A DNA stretch of 64,000 nucleotides. Origin: Adineta vaga (taxonomy: Eukaryota; Rotifera). The notes under the pieces are model-generated. The model was not told the DNA's origin. It made no database searches and worked only from the letters and a program-made list of their open reading frames with translations. How positions within the stretch are numbered: position 1 is the stretch's first letter; every line of letters begins with the position of its first letter. The translations under genes were made by a program, and so were the position numbers. The stretch spans positions 13,268,001 through 13,332,000 of the forward strand of contig CP075495.1 in assembly GCA_021613535.1 (NCBI GenBank). The letters run 5' to 3'. Positions 10,367 to 20,692 of this stretch are shown piece after piece.

Positions 10367-13300
10367 ATGACAACAACAGATCAACGTTATCGTATTGTTG
10401 GTGATGTGACTGTACGAGGTAAAACATCAACAGCAACATCGGCATTTAGTAAAGGAAAAAAAGTTGAAATTATTTATGGAAATAAAAAAACAACAGATTT
10501 TGATAATGTTTCAATTATACAATCCCGTCAACCACTTACACCTGAATCACCTTATTTCGTTGTTGAAGTTTATAAATGCGGTAAGAAGATAAGAATTATT
10601 CGTATTTAGTTTTTTCTTCAATTTAACATCAAATTATATTTCAGATCCGGATGCAATTTTAGCAGTAGGCATTGCACCCATTGACATCAATTTACATACA
10701 GGTAGATCCATAAATATTTAATAAAGATTGATTAAGATAAATGCTTTTCTAGGTCAATATAACAATTCTCTCGGTTATCATAATAATACCGGACGAGTTT
10801 ATACATCATGGAAAGTTCATGCCAATACATTAGGTCTTCAATATGGAAAAGGTATTTTGATGACGAAAATGTATTGATCTTTTAATGAATTCAATATAAT
10901 TTGATTATTTAGGAAATACTGTCGCAGTTTATGTAACTTATTTTGGTGAACATCTATCAACAGCACTTCTTTACTATGATAATTTTCCTGTAGCAACAAG
11001 GTATATTATACAGATAAGATAAATACCATGATATTTGCACGTTTTATTGATGTTGATCAATAACGAATAATTTTAATAAAAAGAAGAAAAAAAGAATCGA
11101 AAAACTGATGAATTTTGTCATGATCATAAGATAAAACCTATTATCATGGGAATTCTTAGAATAAGTCTAATGGAAAAGTCTTTCGAAAGAAAAAGATTAT
11201 CACACAGGAGATGATTATCTACTCTTGTTTTTTTCTTTATGAATATATAAATTATAATGATTAATTTTTTGTAATTAGATATCATTTCGAAACCAATAAA
11301 GAACGTTTTTTTCCAACTATAACATTTTCTGGTGGCCGTGTTGAGATTGGAGTTCTTTGGCCGGAAGCTGTGGAACAATTACCATCTATTAGTGATGTAG
11401 GTTAATTATTTTTTGTTCAATGATAAATGAAATTTCTCTTTTTTTCGTTCTTTAGATTCCTGTATCTCAATGGATTCGTGCACCAATGGGTACATACGAT
11501 GCTCAAACGGGATTTTTTGAAAATCCATCACGATTAGAAGATTTGCCAGTGCAAGCGCCGGTACCATTAGGCAAAACATTTCGTTATTTTGTTGTTACAC
11601 AACAAGAAGTTTCAGCAACTGATGGAAAAGGTGCAAGTGTTGGTTTAGCTACTTATTCAGTAAGCAATATTTGATGATAATGATTTTTGTAGATAATCAT
11701 TCATTTTAGCCTTTGAAACCAACACCAACATGTACATTAATGAAAGATTATTATACATGGTTTGCTAAAATGAAAAGTAAAGGGGAAGAAAAAGCGAATG
11801 ATCGAAGAGAATATTGAAATTTGTTGAATGTTTTAGTGAAAGTTGGAAATACAATTGGTTGGGGAGTTTATTATGATGATAATTGTGAAGATGATAAAGC
11901 TGAACAATTATGTTTAGTTTATGTTATGTTTAATAAATTAATTGTTGATGTTCTTTTTGTTTTACAACCAGAAGGTGGTTTTGTTCCAATTGTTTTACTT
12001 CAACCCTACGGTAAAGTAAAATGATAAAAATCAGAAAATCGTTTTCAATAGTTTTCTTCTCTTGATTTTAGCAACGAAAGTTTCAATTGCAAAAAAGAAT
12101 ATGTTAACAGCAGATGAATTAACTAAACTTCAAGGACTTTATAAACAAATGTTACGACCAGCAATTGATATTTATCGAAAAGATAAAGTTGAACGAGGTA
12201 GAAAGACAATAAAGCAAAAAAGTATTCCAAAGAATTTACCTTTCTTTTTCAATCTTTATAGATTTACCTGGAAGTGCATTTCGCAAAAGTGATCAAGTTC
12301 TATTGAGTATTACTGATCAACTCTGTCGTGTATCAATACCAAAAACTGAAAATACTATTCATTATGTTCAATTTCGTCGCCCATTGACATCAGAACGACG
12401 ATTCTTTTTTGTTGAATTAGAAAATATTAGTAAAAATATTTCTTTTCAATTTCATTTTTAAGACTGATTTTCTTCTTATCTAGGTCAACAATGTCAAGTA
12501 ACGATTGGCATAACCTCATCTGATCATACATTATATGAAGCACCAGGTTTTTCTGATGATACTGTTGGTTATAATGCATATACAGGAAAATTATATTCAA
12601 ATCGAAAAGATATTGGAAATATGCGTGGACATCGATGTCAAAAAGGTGATACGGTTGGCTTAGAAATTGAAACATTTGATCAAGAAATGAGTGTCGTATT
12701 GTTCAGTAAAAATTTTCGACCTATTGGTACACGATATATAACATTACGTGATCGTACACAATTTTATCCGACTATTTTTATTGAAAATGCGGGTGATCCG
12801 GTGGAATTATTAGTCTATTGGCAAACAAGAGTTTCAGTACCTCCACATTATAGTGTGGTTAGTTATTTTGTTCGGAATTTCTTGATTGAAATTAACATGC
12901 TTTGTTTTATTAAATGTTTTTTTAGAGAAATCCTGAAGATTGGTGCTTACCAGAAGGAACCAAAATCGATTTAAAAGACAAATTCTTTATCTTACCACAA
13001 CATTATGATCGTTCTCTATGTTTACAAGCTCCATATAGTTTACATAAAAGTACGTATTCTTTCGTTGTGTAGAAAGGAGCACATCGTCAGTACTGAAAAG
13101 AGAATGACGTAGATTTGAGTTAATCTTTATTTTTAATACATGAAAAACTTGATTACTGTCAATGTCAATCAGAATCTACATTTGTCTTATTTTATAGAAT
13201 ATAATCACTTCGAAATTGTTTTGGCGGATAAATTTAGTGATAATGAACCGCCTCCAGGTAAGAATCTTCTATAAAATTTGTTTTGTTTCATTCGTAAATC

Positions 13301-14280
13301 TTTAATAGCAATTGCTTTGTGTACGGCTTCACCACTTGATCCACCACCAATTTCTCAATTTAAACAAGATTATCTAAGATTTTGGCCAACAGGAGATGGT
13401 AATTGTTAATCTTTCTAGTCAAGAAAATCATTATTATTCTATATTTGATTTTCAGCTGCGAAATATTTAAAACAAGGTGATAAGATTGGTTGGGGAGTTT
13501 TATTTCCTCAAGATGAAGATAGTAAAGTGGGTAAAAACAACGAACAATTAATTATTTGTTATCTAACGGTTAATCGAACTGTTGGTTATGTTCGAGTACT
13601 TTATCAACCTGTTGGTGGTCTTTATCCAGTTGTAATAGCACCACCTAATGGTAAATATTTTCTTCATTAAATCAAATAAGTTTCTTTCGGTTGTAGTTAA
13701 TCGTATCAAAATGGATTTTTCAGCAACACGAATATCTACACAAGATTTTACACCTGAACAAATAAAAACGATTCTTTCTGATGCTAAACAACAAATTGAA
13801 GCCGAACAACTTCCAACAAAAAGTAAGAAAAACTTGATATGATTCAAAAATTTTATTATTTACATTATTTAGAATAAAATAAGTTTTTATTGTGAGTAAA
13901 TATCTTGTTCTCTTTACACATTCGTTTCTAATCACATTATTCCATATGTATTTCCTGCGTTATTCGCTATTTTATATGTTTCATTTCTATGCCATTGTTT
14001 ACTTTCGCATAGCTAGTTCCTTTTTTTATTATTATTTCTATCTTTCGTAGAGCTATTGCATGTATAAAAAAAAAGCATTTCTATATTCGATATAATAAAT
14101 TAGTCAATGATTTCGTTTTTTGATTTAGACTCACAATCAACAACTGGAAAAAAGAACAGTATACAACCAAATAATAAATTAACAATTAATGGTCATCAAT
14201 CAGATATGAATTCAACTACAAATTATTATTCGGATTCCAATGTTCCAGCAACGAAATCTGCCGCTTGTATCATTCTTTGA
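10367..14280 (+). CDS. Multi-SPRY-repeat protein with C-terminal CAAX box
   Basis: Seventeen exons (first 10367-10580, last 14129-14280) join without a frame break to 811 aa. SPRY/B30.2-like modules occur at about residues 20-190, 260-340 (partial), 385-560 and 565-720. Typical SPRY signatures include SPYFVVEV, GYHNNTGRVY, GDTVGLEIE, VGYNAYTGKLYSN and KIGWGVLF. SPRY domains bind peptides or proteins; closest in style is SPRYD3, which has repeated SPRY modules, but the repeat number here is larger. A 279-nt intron follows exon 4 and the others are mostly 45-85 nt. The last four residues are CIIL, a geranylgeranylation-type CAAX motif, after a low-complexity polar tail. I chose the Met at 10367, just after the 'aattttgtag' acceptor; an upstream in-frame Met at 10298 lies before that acceptor. 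Confidence 0.82.
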
Positions 14281-14553
14281 GTATAATTCTTTTTTTTCTT
14301 TCTTTCTCTCTTTGTTCTGTTTTCTTTTGTTCGTGTCAGATTCACATATATATTCCATTTTATTGCCGTTGTGACATATTGAATGAATCTCTAACTCTCA
14401 CTTCCATTTATCTATTATTCATATAAACGAATATTTTTTGTTTTGTTTTCATCGTTGTTGTTGTTGTGCGTCTATGTGTTTGTTACTCTTGGAATGAATA
14501 TATACATATAGCTCATATATTGATTTATGGTTTGAATGAAATATAGTTGACAT

Positions 14554-15411
14554 CTATTGATAATTTGATATTAATGTATCAAATATAAGTTCAATTGCTG
14601 ATGTAATTATTTGACATTGAGCATCATTTAAAGTTCTTTTCTTTTCCAATGGATATTTAGATATTGACATACATGGAATAGTAGTAGTTGTTGCATTACT
14701 ATTGAGAATCATGGGAGATTCACATAAATCTTGAGATAAAATTGAAAAACAATTTCGATATTTTCGACAAATAGTACAATCATTTTTGTTCGAGATTAAC
14801 TTAGGACGTTGCTTCTGTCGTCTTCGTTGCTGTTTTCTTGTTGATGAAAGATGTATGCAAGTAAGACTATCATCGGATAGATTTCTTTTATTTTTCCGTT
14901 TTAGACGAGATAGGGTCTTTTTCTTTTGATTTATATTTGTTATGGAGAAAAATTTATTAACGAGACGATGAATAAATGTACCTGCTTGAGAAGGCACTGT
15001 CGGAAATTGAATTGTTGATGATCTTTGACGAAGTAATATTGAATCTTCAAGGAAAAGAATACTATTTAGTTTAACATGAATTATTAAACTTTTCTTAGTT
15101 ATCAGTCATGTATGATTCGATAAGAAATAGATGTAGATTGAAAACTTACCTTGTGGAATATTCGCTATCGGAAAATGTGTTGTAACTAATTGATTATTTG
15201 AAAACTTTTGGTAATTAGTATTGATGGATTCTCCTGATTGTTGCACAGAATAATTGTACAGTCGCTTTCTCGATAGAATATTATTTCCAGATCGATATTT
15301 CGAAATATTGTGTGATTTTTCAGGAGGCAAAAGCTCAAGTGGAATAGATAATGATGTTGTTTTATGATGATGTAAATGAGTATCACTTGCTGCTTTTGTG
15401 AGTGATACCAT
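14554..15411 (-). CDS. Unknown polar protein with Cys cluster
   Basis: Two exons on the minus strand (15150-15411, then 14554-15044) join at a phase-1 intron with a consensus GTAAGT donor and a 'ttccttgaag' acceptor, giving 250 aa. The N-terminal half is polar and Ser/His-rich. The middle is strongly basic (stretches of Lys/Arg and Gln, possible nuclear signal). It is followed by a CTICRKYRNC cysteine group and a hydrophobic-patterned C-terminus. No signal peptide, membrane segment or known domain is visible. The clean splice join and steady reading frame support a real gene. The function is not recognised. Confidence 0.6.
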
Positions 15412-15978
15412 TGAAAATGCAAATTAAAAAAATGAGATGATTTTTTTATATATGTGAAGCGGGAAATGATTTGTTATTAAAATAGTCTACAATAGCAACA
15501 GATATGAAAGACCATTTTCAGTATATAGTAGTAGTTTAACACGTTTTATGATTGTGCCGAACTAAATTAACAAAAAACTTGACTTTCTTCCAAGGTATTC
15601 AGCACAGAAATAACCGATTACAATCAAACATGAAATCATGTAGAATCAATAGATCCTCATTCACCCTTTTACATATAATCTCGCTGATATTTTTCATTGG
15701 CAAAGTAGTGTGAACATTATCGGCAATCATTGTTGAAGAATATCACAAAAAAATATTAAAGTAAGAATAATGCAAGTGTACACATACAAAATGTATGTAC
15801 TGTTTTATCTTAATTGTTCATTAGTATTTTATCTCTGATATATCACATCAGAAATATTTCGATAGTGAAGAAGTCATTTTTCAATCTTCACTAAATCTTA
15901 CTATTGAACATGATCAATGAATGAGTTCAATGAAAAACATGATATTAATTGTGGTAACCAAACTGATAGATATTTATT
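15412..15978. other. Intergenic spacer
   Basis: AT-rich spacer between two minus-strand genes. No coding frame is supported. If the phospholipase gene has a further 3' exon (see its entry), it would lie here. Confidence 0.45.
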
Positions 15979-16428
15979 TCACTTACATAAACTTTGACTA
16001 TGTCCTTTATATTTCATATTATAAGCACTTCGAGCGAAACATTCTGCAACAATTTTATCACATACACATGTTTTATATCCACATGTATCTTTGTTACCAG
16101 CACATGTTACGAGACCATTGTCGTAATTCCATGAATAACCAACTAAATGTGGTGAACATAAATTCCAAAATTGTAGGTATGTTGAAGTATCAGCATAACA
16201 TTTATCATGAACTTGACAACATTTATCAAGATCATCGACTGGTTTTCCTTTACCACCCAGACCACAATGACAACCATAACCAAGATAATCAAATGCTGAT
16301 CGACCAGTGACTTTACTAATCATTTCCCGAAATTCGAATGCAGCATTTCGACTTTGAGATAATTCATCGGTAGGTATCGATGAAATACTACTAATAATCA
16401 ATGTAAGAACGATCAGTTTAGATAACAT
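15979..16428 (-). CDS. Secreted phospholipase A2 (group I/II-like fold)
   Basis: A 149-aa protein with a signal peptide (residues 1-17, MLSKLIVLTLIISSISS) and a complete sPLA2 core. It hydrolyses the sn-2 ester of phospholipids using Ca2+. Visible features are the calcium loop YGCHCGLGGKGKP at 51-63, the catalytic CCQVHDKCY at 70-78 (His74, Asp75), and the downstream CDKIVAECF helix with its Asp. Cysteines are abundant and patterned for disulfides. Digestive or lipid-signalling use is the ordinary reading in a free-living animal; nothing here shows a venom role. The start is the Met after a 'ttttcaacag' acceptor. A 52-nt 5' UTR intron (16431-16482) containing a TA run is likely. A GTAAGT string overlaps the stop, so a spliced alternative C-terminus is possible. 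Confidence 0.9.
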   Translation of the reverse strand: MLSKLIVLTLIISSISSIPTDELSQSRNAAFEFREMISKVTGRSAFDYLGYGCHCGLGGKGKPVDDLDKCCQVHDKCYADTSTYLQFWNLCSPHLVGYSWNYDNGLVTCAGNKDTCGYKTCVCDKIVAECFARSAYNMKYKGHSQSLCK

Positions 16429-16430
16429 TT

Positions 16431-16482
16431 CTGTTGAAAATAACAATCAATCTGTCGATCATATATATATATATATACTTAC
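16431..16482 (-). other. Probable 5' UTR intron of the phospholipase gene
   Basis: On the minus strand a consensus donor (GTAAGTATAT) and acceptor (TTTTCAACAG) frame a 52-nt intron ending two bases before the ATG. The intron includes a (TA)n tract at 16461-16477. Confidence 0.6.
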
Positions 16483-17374
16483 GTAGAAACAATCAGATTC
16501 GAAAGCAGATGTTTCCTTTTGTTAAACGTACTCACAAGCAACACCTACATTATTGACGTTTGATAATATTTGATACTTTAGATTTCATATTAGTGTTTGA
16601 AAAAAAAAGACACTTATTTTTGTATTCGTACGGTTTGAAAACGTAATACGAAGATTAAAAGTGTTAAACTAATATAAAAAAATAATAAAGGATTATATTT
16701 CCAGACCACAATTGAATTAGAATATAAAATTGAGAAAAGCAAATCTACGCCGGTAAAAACTATTGATACATGTATGCGTTAAGTCCCAATATTCATCTAT
16801 CTTTCCAATCACTTGCTTTGATAACTTTCAACTGCGAGTTACAAAAGATTTAGTTAATCACTATTTTACGAAAACATGCTTGTACTTTGGAAGATCAATT
16901 TTTTCGTATTTAAATCAAGGTCATTACTTCAGTTTACATGCAAATAATAGGCTACATTCGTAAAAAAACAACAGTACGTGTGCAACATAACGAAAACGTA
17001 TTGAGTAAAATCAAATAGGCACCTTAATGAATGAGCGTCATATCTTTTTACTGACATGTTTGATATAATTGAAATGATTATAGAAACCGTTTACAATATG
17101 AAGTATTTCTAATTGCGTTTCTTGAGCATCATAGTAGATGATCTTATGATAGGTTAAATCAATGATCAAACTTCTGTCATTTCATCTGTATTTCGATGAT
17201 TTCTTACAATCAGAGAAAGTTTGTTTCTTATCTAACAAAATACACTATTGATCATCATAGAGGTCGTTAGACAATTGAATTCATTTTTATTGGATAAGAG
17301 TAAATACAACTTACACATCTCTCAATAGTATAGTAATATTTTGTGTTTATTCTAATTGATATTCAAATTTTCCA
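16483..17374. other. Intergenic spacer (divergent promoter region)
   Basis: Lies between the minus-strand phospholipase and plus-strand BORCS8 genes, so it should contain both promoters. It is AT-rich and no coding frame stands out; the longest (about 16763-16963) has no features. Confidence 0.5.
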
Positions 17375-17876
17375 ATGAATCGTTCGGATCCAGATACAGA
17401 TAATAAAGTTCGATCATCAATACGTTTTTTAAATGAAACAATTCAATATAATGCTAATGAGCCATCCTTAGCTCTCTTTCGAATTCAAGTAAACTAACAT
17501 AAATTCGAGAATTTTCGAACTGATCAAACCAATTTTATTAAGGAACATGTACATAAAACACTTCCAGCAATGATACAAAAACGAATCGAACTTGAAAATT
17601 TACAAGAACAAATGAATGGTCTTGTTTTTGATATTGAATATGGAATGGAAGCTGTCAAAGATTTAGGAACTAGTGTTGATCATGTTAATGTAAGTGATTT
17701 TCGAGTTTTTTTAAATTGATATGAAATTGTATTCTTTTTTTTGATAGAATATTGTTACATATCTTGAAAAAGCACGTCATATTAGTAAACAAATCAATTT
17801 ATTTCGACAACAACAAGTTCAACAACAATTATTCGAGAAAAAAGATGGACCCTTATTATCTTCGTTAAAGATTTAA
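17375..17876 (+). CDS. BORCS8: BORC complex subunit 8
   Basis: Three exons (17375-17488, 17543-17689, 17748-17876) give 129 aa, close to the ~119 aa of vertebrate BORCS8. The diagnostic segment NANEPSLALFRIQEHVHKTL (residues 26-45) corresponds to the conserved ANEPSxALxRLQEHVRRSLP of the family. It is followed by a helical region with VFDIEYGMEAVKDLG matching the family's YTVEYACSAVKNL. BORC sits on the lysosome surface and recruits ARL8 to drive outward, kinesin-dependent lysosome movement. An AATAAA lies at about 17911. The next gene starts only 126 nt after the stop on the same strand. Confidence 0.9.
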
Positions 17877-17970
17877 GAAGAAGAAGAAAATTTTCTTTAT
17901 TTGTTTTTTATCAATAAATTCTCTTTGATTCTTGATTGATTTTCATACTTAATTGTTAATTATTCGATAC

Positions 17971-17993
17971 GTTTTTTTTTACTATAGATTTAG
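17971..17993 (+). promoter_or_regulatory. Candidate trans-splice acceptor before mitoguardin
   Basis: A run of T followed by 'actatag' and 'atttag' ends ten bases before the mitoguardin ATG. It follows a polyadenylation-type AATAAA (about 17911) of the preceding gene. This is the arrangement expected for an internal operon gene resolved by spliced-leader trans-splicing. It is inferred only from sequence layout. Confidence 0.45.
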
Positions 17994-18002
17994 CGATTGA
18001 AT

Positions 18003-20391
18003 ATGCCGTTTATTAGTGGTAATAGCCAAATGCGTCGAGTAGGCATTGTTTCTACATCAACAATTGCAGCTATTGGTAAGAAAATAAATGAATCAAATTT
18101 ATCATTTCTTTATCGTTCATTTCGTATAATAGGCTTAGTCTATTTATTATGGAAAGTATACAATCGTCGTACAAATGGACAACAATCCAATCGAGCACCA
18201 TTAACGAGAGCACTATCCGTCGATGGTAAGCTGTTAGAATCCTTCAAAAATGTCTCACTCATTTCATTTAGAATGGGAAAATGCAACTGACGTACCAACT
18301 AGAGAAATTCTTCCAACTCCTCAACAACTCTATAAACATGGCCTTGAACATATGAATATTTCAATTGATTATTGGCAACGTGCTTTAACATTTATTGATT
18401 TAAGTTTATCAAATCAACCAGATTTAATTCAACAAGATGATACAATAAATCGAAATCGTCTAAGTGAATTAAAACAAAAAATACAATTTTTATTAAATAA
18501 AATTGATGTTAATTCGAATGCAAATGAATTAGCGTTGTTAGTTGAACAAGAACAACAGCAAATCAAGTCAACTTCTGAAACATTACCACTTCAAAATAGT
18601 TCTATTGGTACTAGTTTAGTTATATTAAATCGAAGTGAATCAACACGTGTTCAACAAGAATTACAAACGATTTTAAGTGTACAATCAGATTTGAATACAT
18701 TCAATGATCGACGTTCACTTCGATCGATACGTTCAACGGATAGTTTCGAAAGTTGCCCTGATGTTAGTAGGAAAAGAAAAAGATTCATTCTTATTTTCTA
18801 ATATTATCTTATTCATTTTAAAAATAGGATGCTGAATGGCTTGATACAGGTGATCTTATCTTTGATCCATCATCGCCGTATTATTCTTTACCACCATATT
18901 ATGTATATGGACTTCGTTTAGCCGAAAAAAATCAAGTACAATATCGCAAATTACGAACAAAACTTCTTCATTGCTCTTCCGATACAGATTATTTAGCAAA
19001 ATTATCATGTATACGAACAGCTTGTGATGTTAGTGAGATTGTTGGATATGAAAATGATATTATGATTTATTATTTTTGTACTTTTCAGGAAATACTTGGA
19101 AGTGAAGAAAAGAAAGATTATTTAAAACGAGTTGCAAGAGCAATTTGTGAACGTTTTCTTGAAAAAGCATCGAAAGTATGTCAACAGAAAATATCCTATT
19201 AATTAAAATCGATTTTCTATTGAACAATCGTATCTTATGCGCTTTCGAACTAAAACAAATGATATGATTATTTAGCTTTTCTTCTACATGTGCTCCTAAG
19301 ATCATTAGTAGTGCTTCAATTAATCACATATCTGTAATTAGTCATGAAATTGAATAGATTTGCATTAAACATATAAAAATTTCTCGGGCTATAGAAATGT
19401 TAATAGTAATAACTAAATTCAATCAAAAATAAAATATCTACTTTGATTAAGCATTGCGTGACACAAAATATATCTCTACTAGTAACTCCCTAGAGAGTAT
19501 GAACATATATCAAGATTTTTTTTGAATACCTATTTCTGTGCTCATAAAAAACACATATATAATTCTTTTTATTTTAGGATAAAACACGTTTTATTCGAGC
19601 TTTTGATCAAATGAATGTACTACTTGCTGATGAACGTCATTGGACAATGATTAGCGAAGAACTTGCTTCAGCAGGCGTAAATTAAAATGTTATTTTCTTT
19701 TCAAGAATTATTCGAACATATTTTTTTTTCATTCTTAGGTCAAACATCCAACTGTTTATAATGTTGGAATTGATTTTATGTTATTAGAAGGTTTTGAAAT
19801 CTTAGGTAAAAGAAAACATCGTTCTTATGAAGTTTTTCTAGTCTACATTTTACTCTTATAGATGCACCACCATCAGCAATACGTACAATATTACAAAATC
19901 GTTGGTTATCAGAAGCATTTCGTGAACAAGCATTGAATAAAGCTGTTTCATGTGCACTGAAAGTTCGACGAGCAACAGCAAAAGTAATTGGAAGAGAAAA
20001 GTATTGAAGAAACTATTTCTCGAAACATTATTTTAGCATCAAGATGGTTTTTTGACGACATTTTTAACGCTGATCGAAGATATGACACCTGTTTTTGCTT
20101 GGGGAATTCTTGGACCTGATAGTGCTGTTAGACCAATGTGCACATTCATTAAAGTAAAACAGATTTGTATAATTGATTTAATTATAAATCGAAATTTTCT
20201 CGTTTTAGGACGCCGTTTTAGACTTTGCTCGTTCATTATACGATATTAAACGAACAGATTATACATCATTAACAAATTTAACAAACGATATTGATCGACA
20301 GATGAATAATTTATTAAGTACTCTTGTTAAAGAAATGAATGTTGATCCATCTGTTCTATTATATCAACAATCCGTTGTTCGTTTTAATTGA
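18003..20391 (+). CDS. MIGA: Mitoguardin (mitochondrial outer-membrane contact protein)
   Basis: Nine exons (18003-18225, 18272-18762, 18828-19028, 19089-19175, 19578-19676, 19739-19805, 19862-19983, 20037-20153, 20209-20391) give 529 aa; vertebrate MIGA1/2 are about 590-630 aa. There is an N-terminal hydrophobic anchor near residues 42-52. A polar coiled region follows, then a phospho-FFAT-like tract (SFESCPD) at the exon 2/3 junction. The conserved C-terminal family domain includes LDTGDLIFDP, RFIRAFDQMN, HPTVYNVGIDFMLLEGFEI and TPVFAWGILGP. The family anchors in the outer mitochondrial membrane, binds VAP on the ER and promotes lipid transfer and fusion. Intron 4 is unusually long (402 nt); introns 2 and 3 use a GTTAGT donor. 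The gene is probably co-transcribed with BORCS8. Confidence 0.9.
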
Positions 20392-20692
20392 AAACAATTG
20401 TTTTATTTTCGATCTAGTCGATTTCTATTTATCACGAATAATTCATGTGATATACATGTATTTCTAATCTCGCTGTAGATTCTTTTGTTTACCTTCGATG
20501 AAGAAGTATTCTATTTTGTATTTAATAAAAAGAAAGAAGAAATAAATATACATCTTCCTATTGATATAAGGAAGAACGAAGATAAAATCTGTTCATTATA
20601 GAAAGAATTGATTTGTTTGTTTTTTTGCATTTTTTCCTATACATATCATCACATATATATATATATATTGTGTAACGATGATAATCTGACAA
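20392..20692. other. Convergent 3' region between MIGA and RIM
   Basis: About 300 nt between the stops of a plus-strand and a minus-strand gene. AATAAA-type signals for MIGA lie near 20523, and a (TA)n tract is at 20652-20669. No gene. Confidence 0.7.

Noticed and set aside
11041-11278. Separate gene in the long SPRY intron 4
   Set aside because: The minus-strand frame there overlaps coding exon 5 and has no features; exon phases splice cleanly across it.
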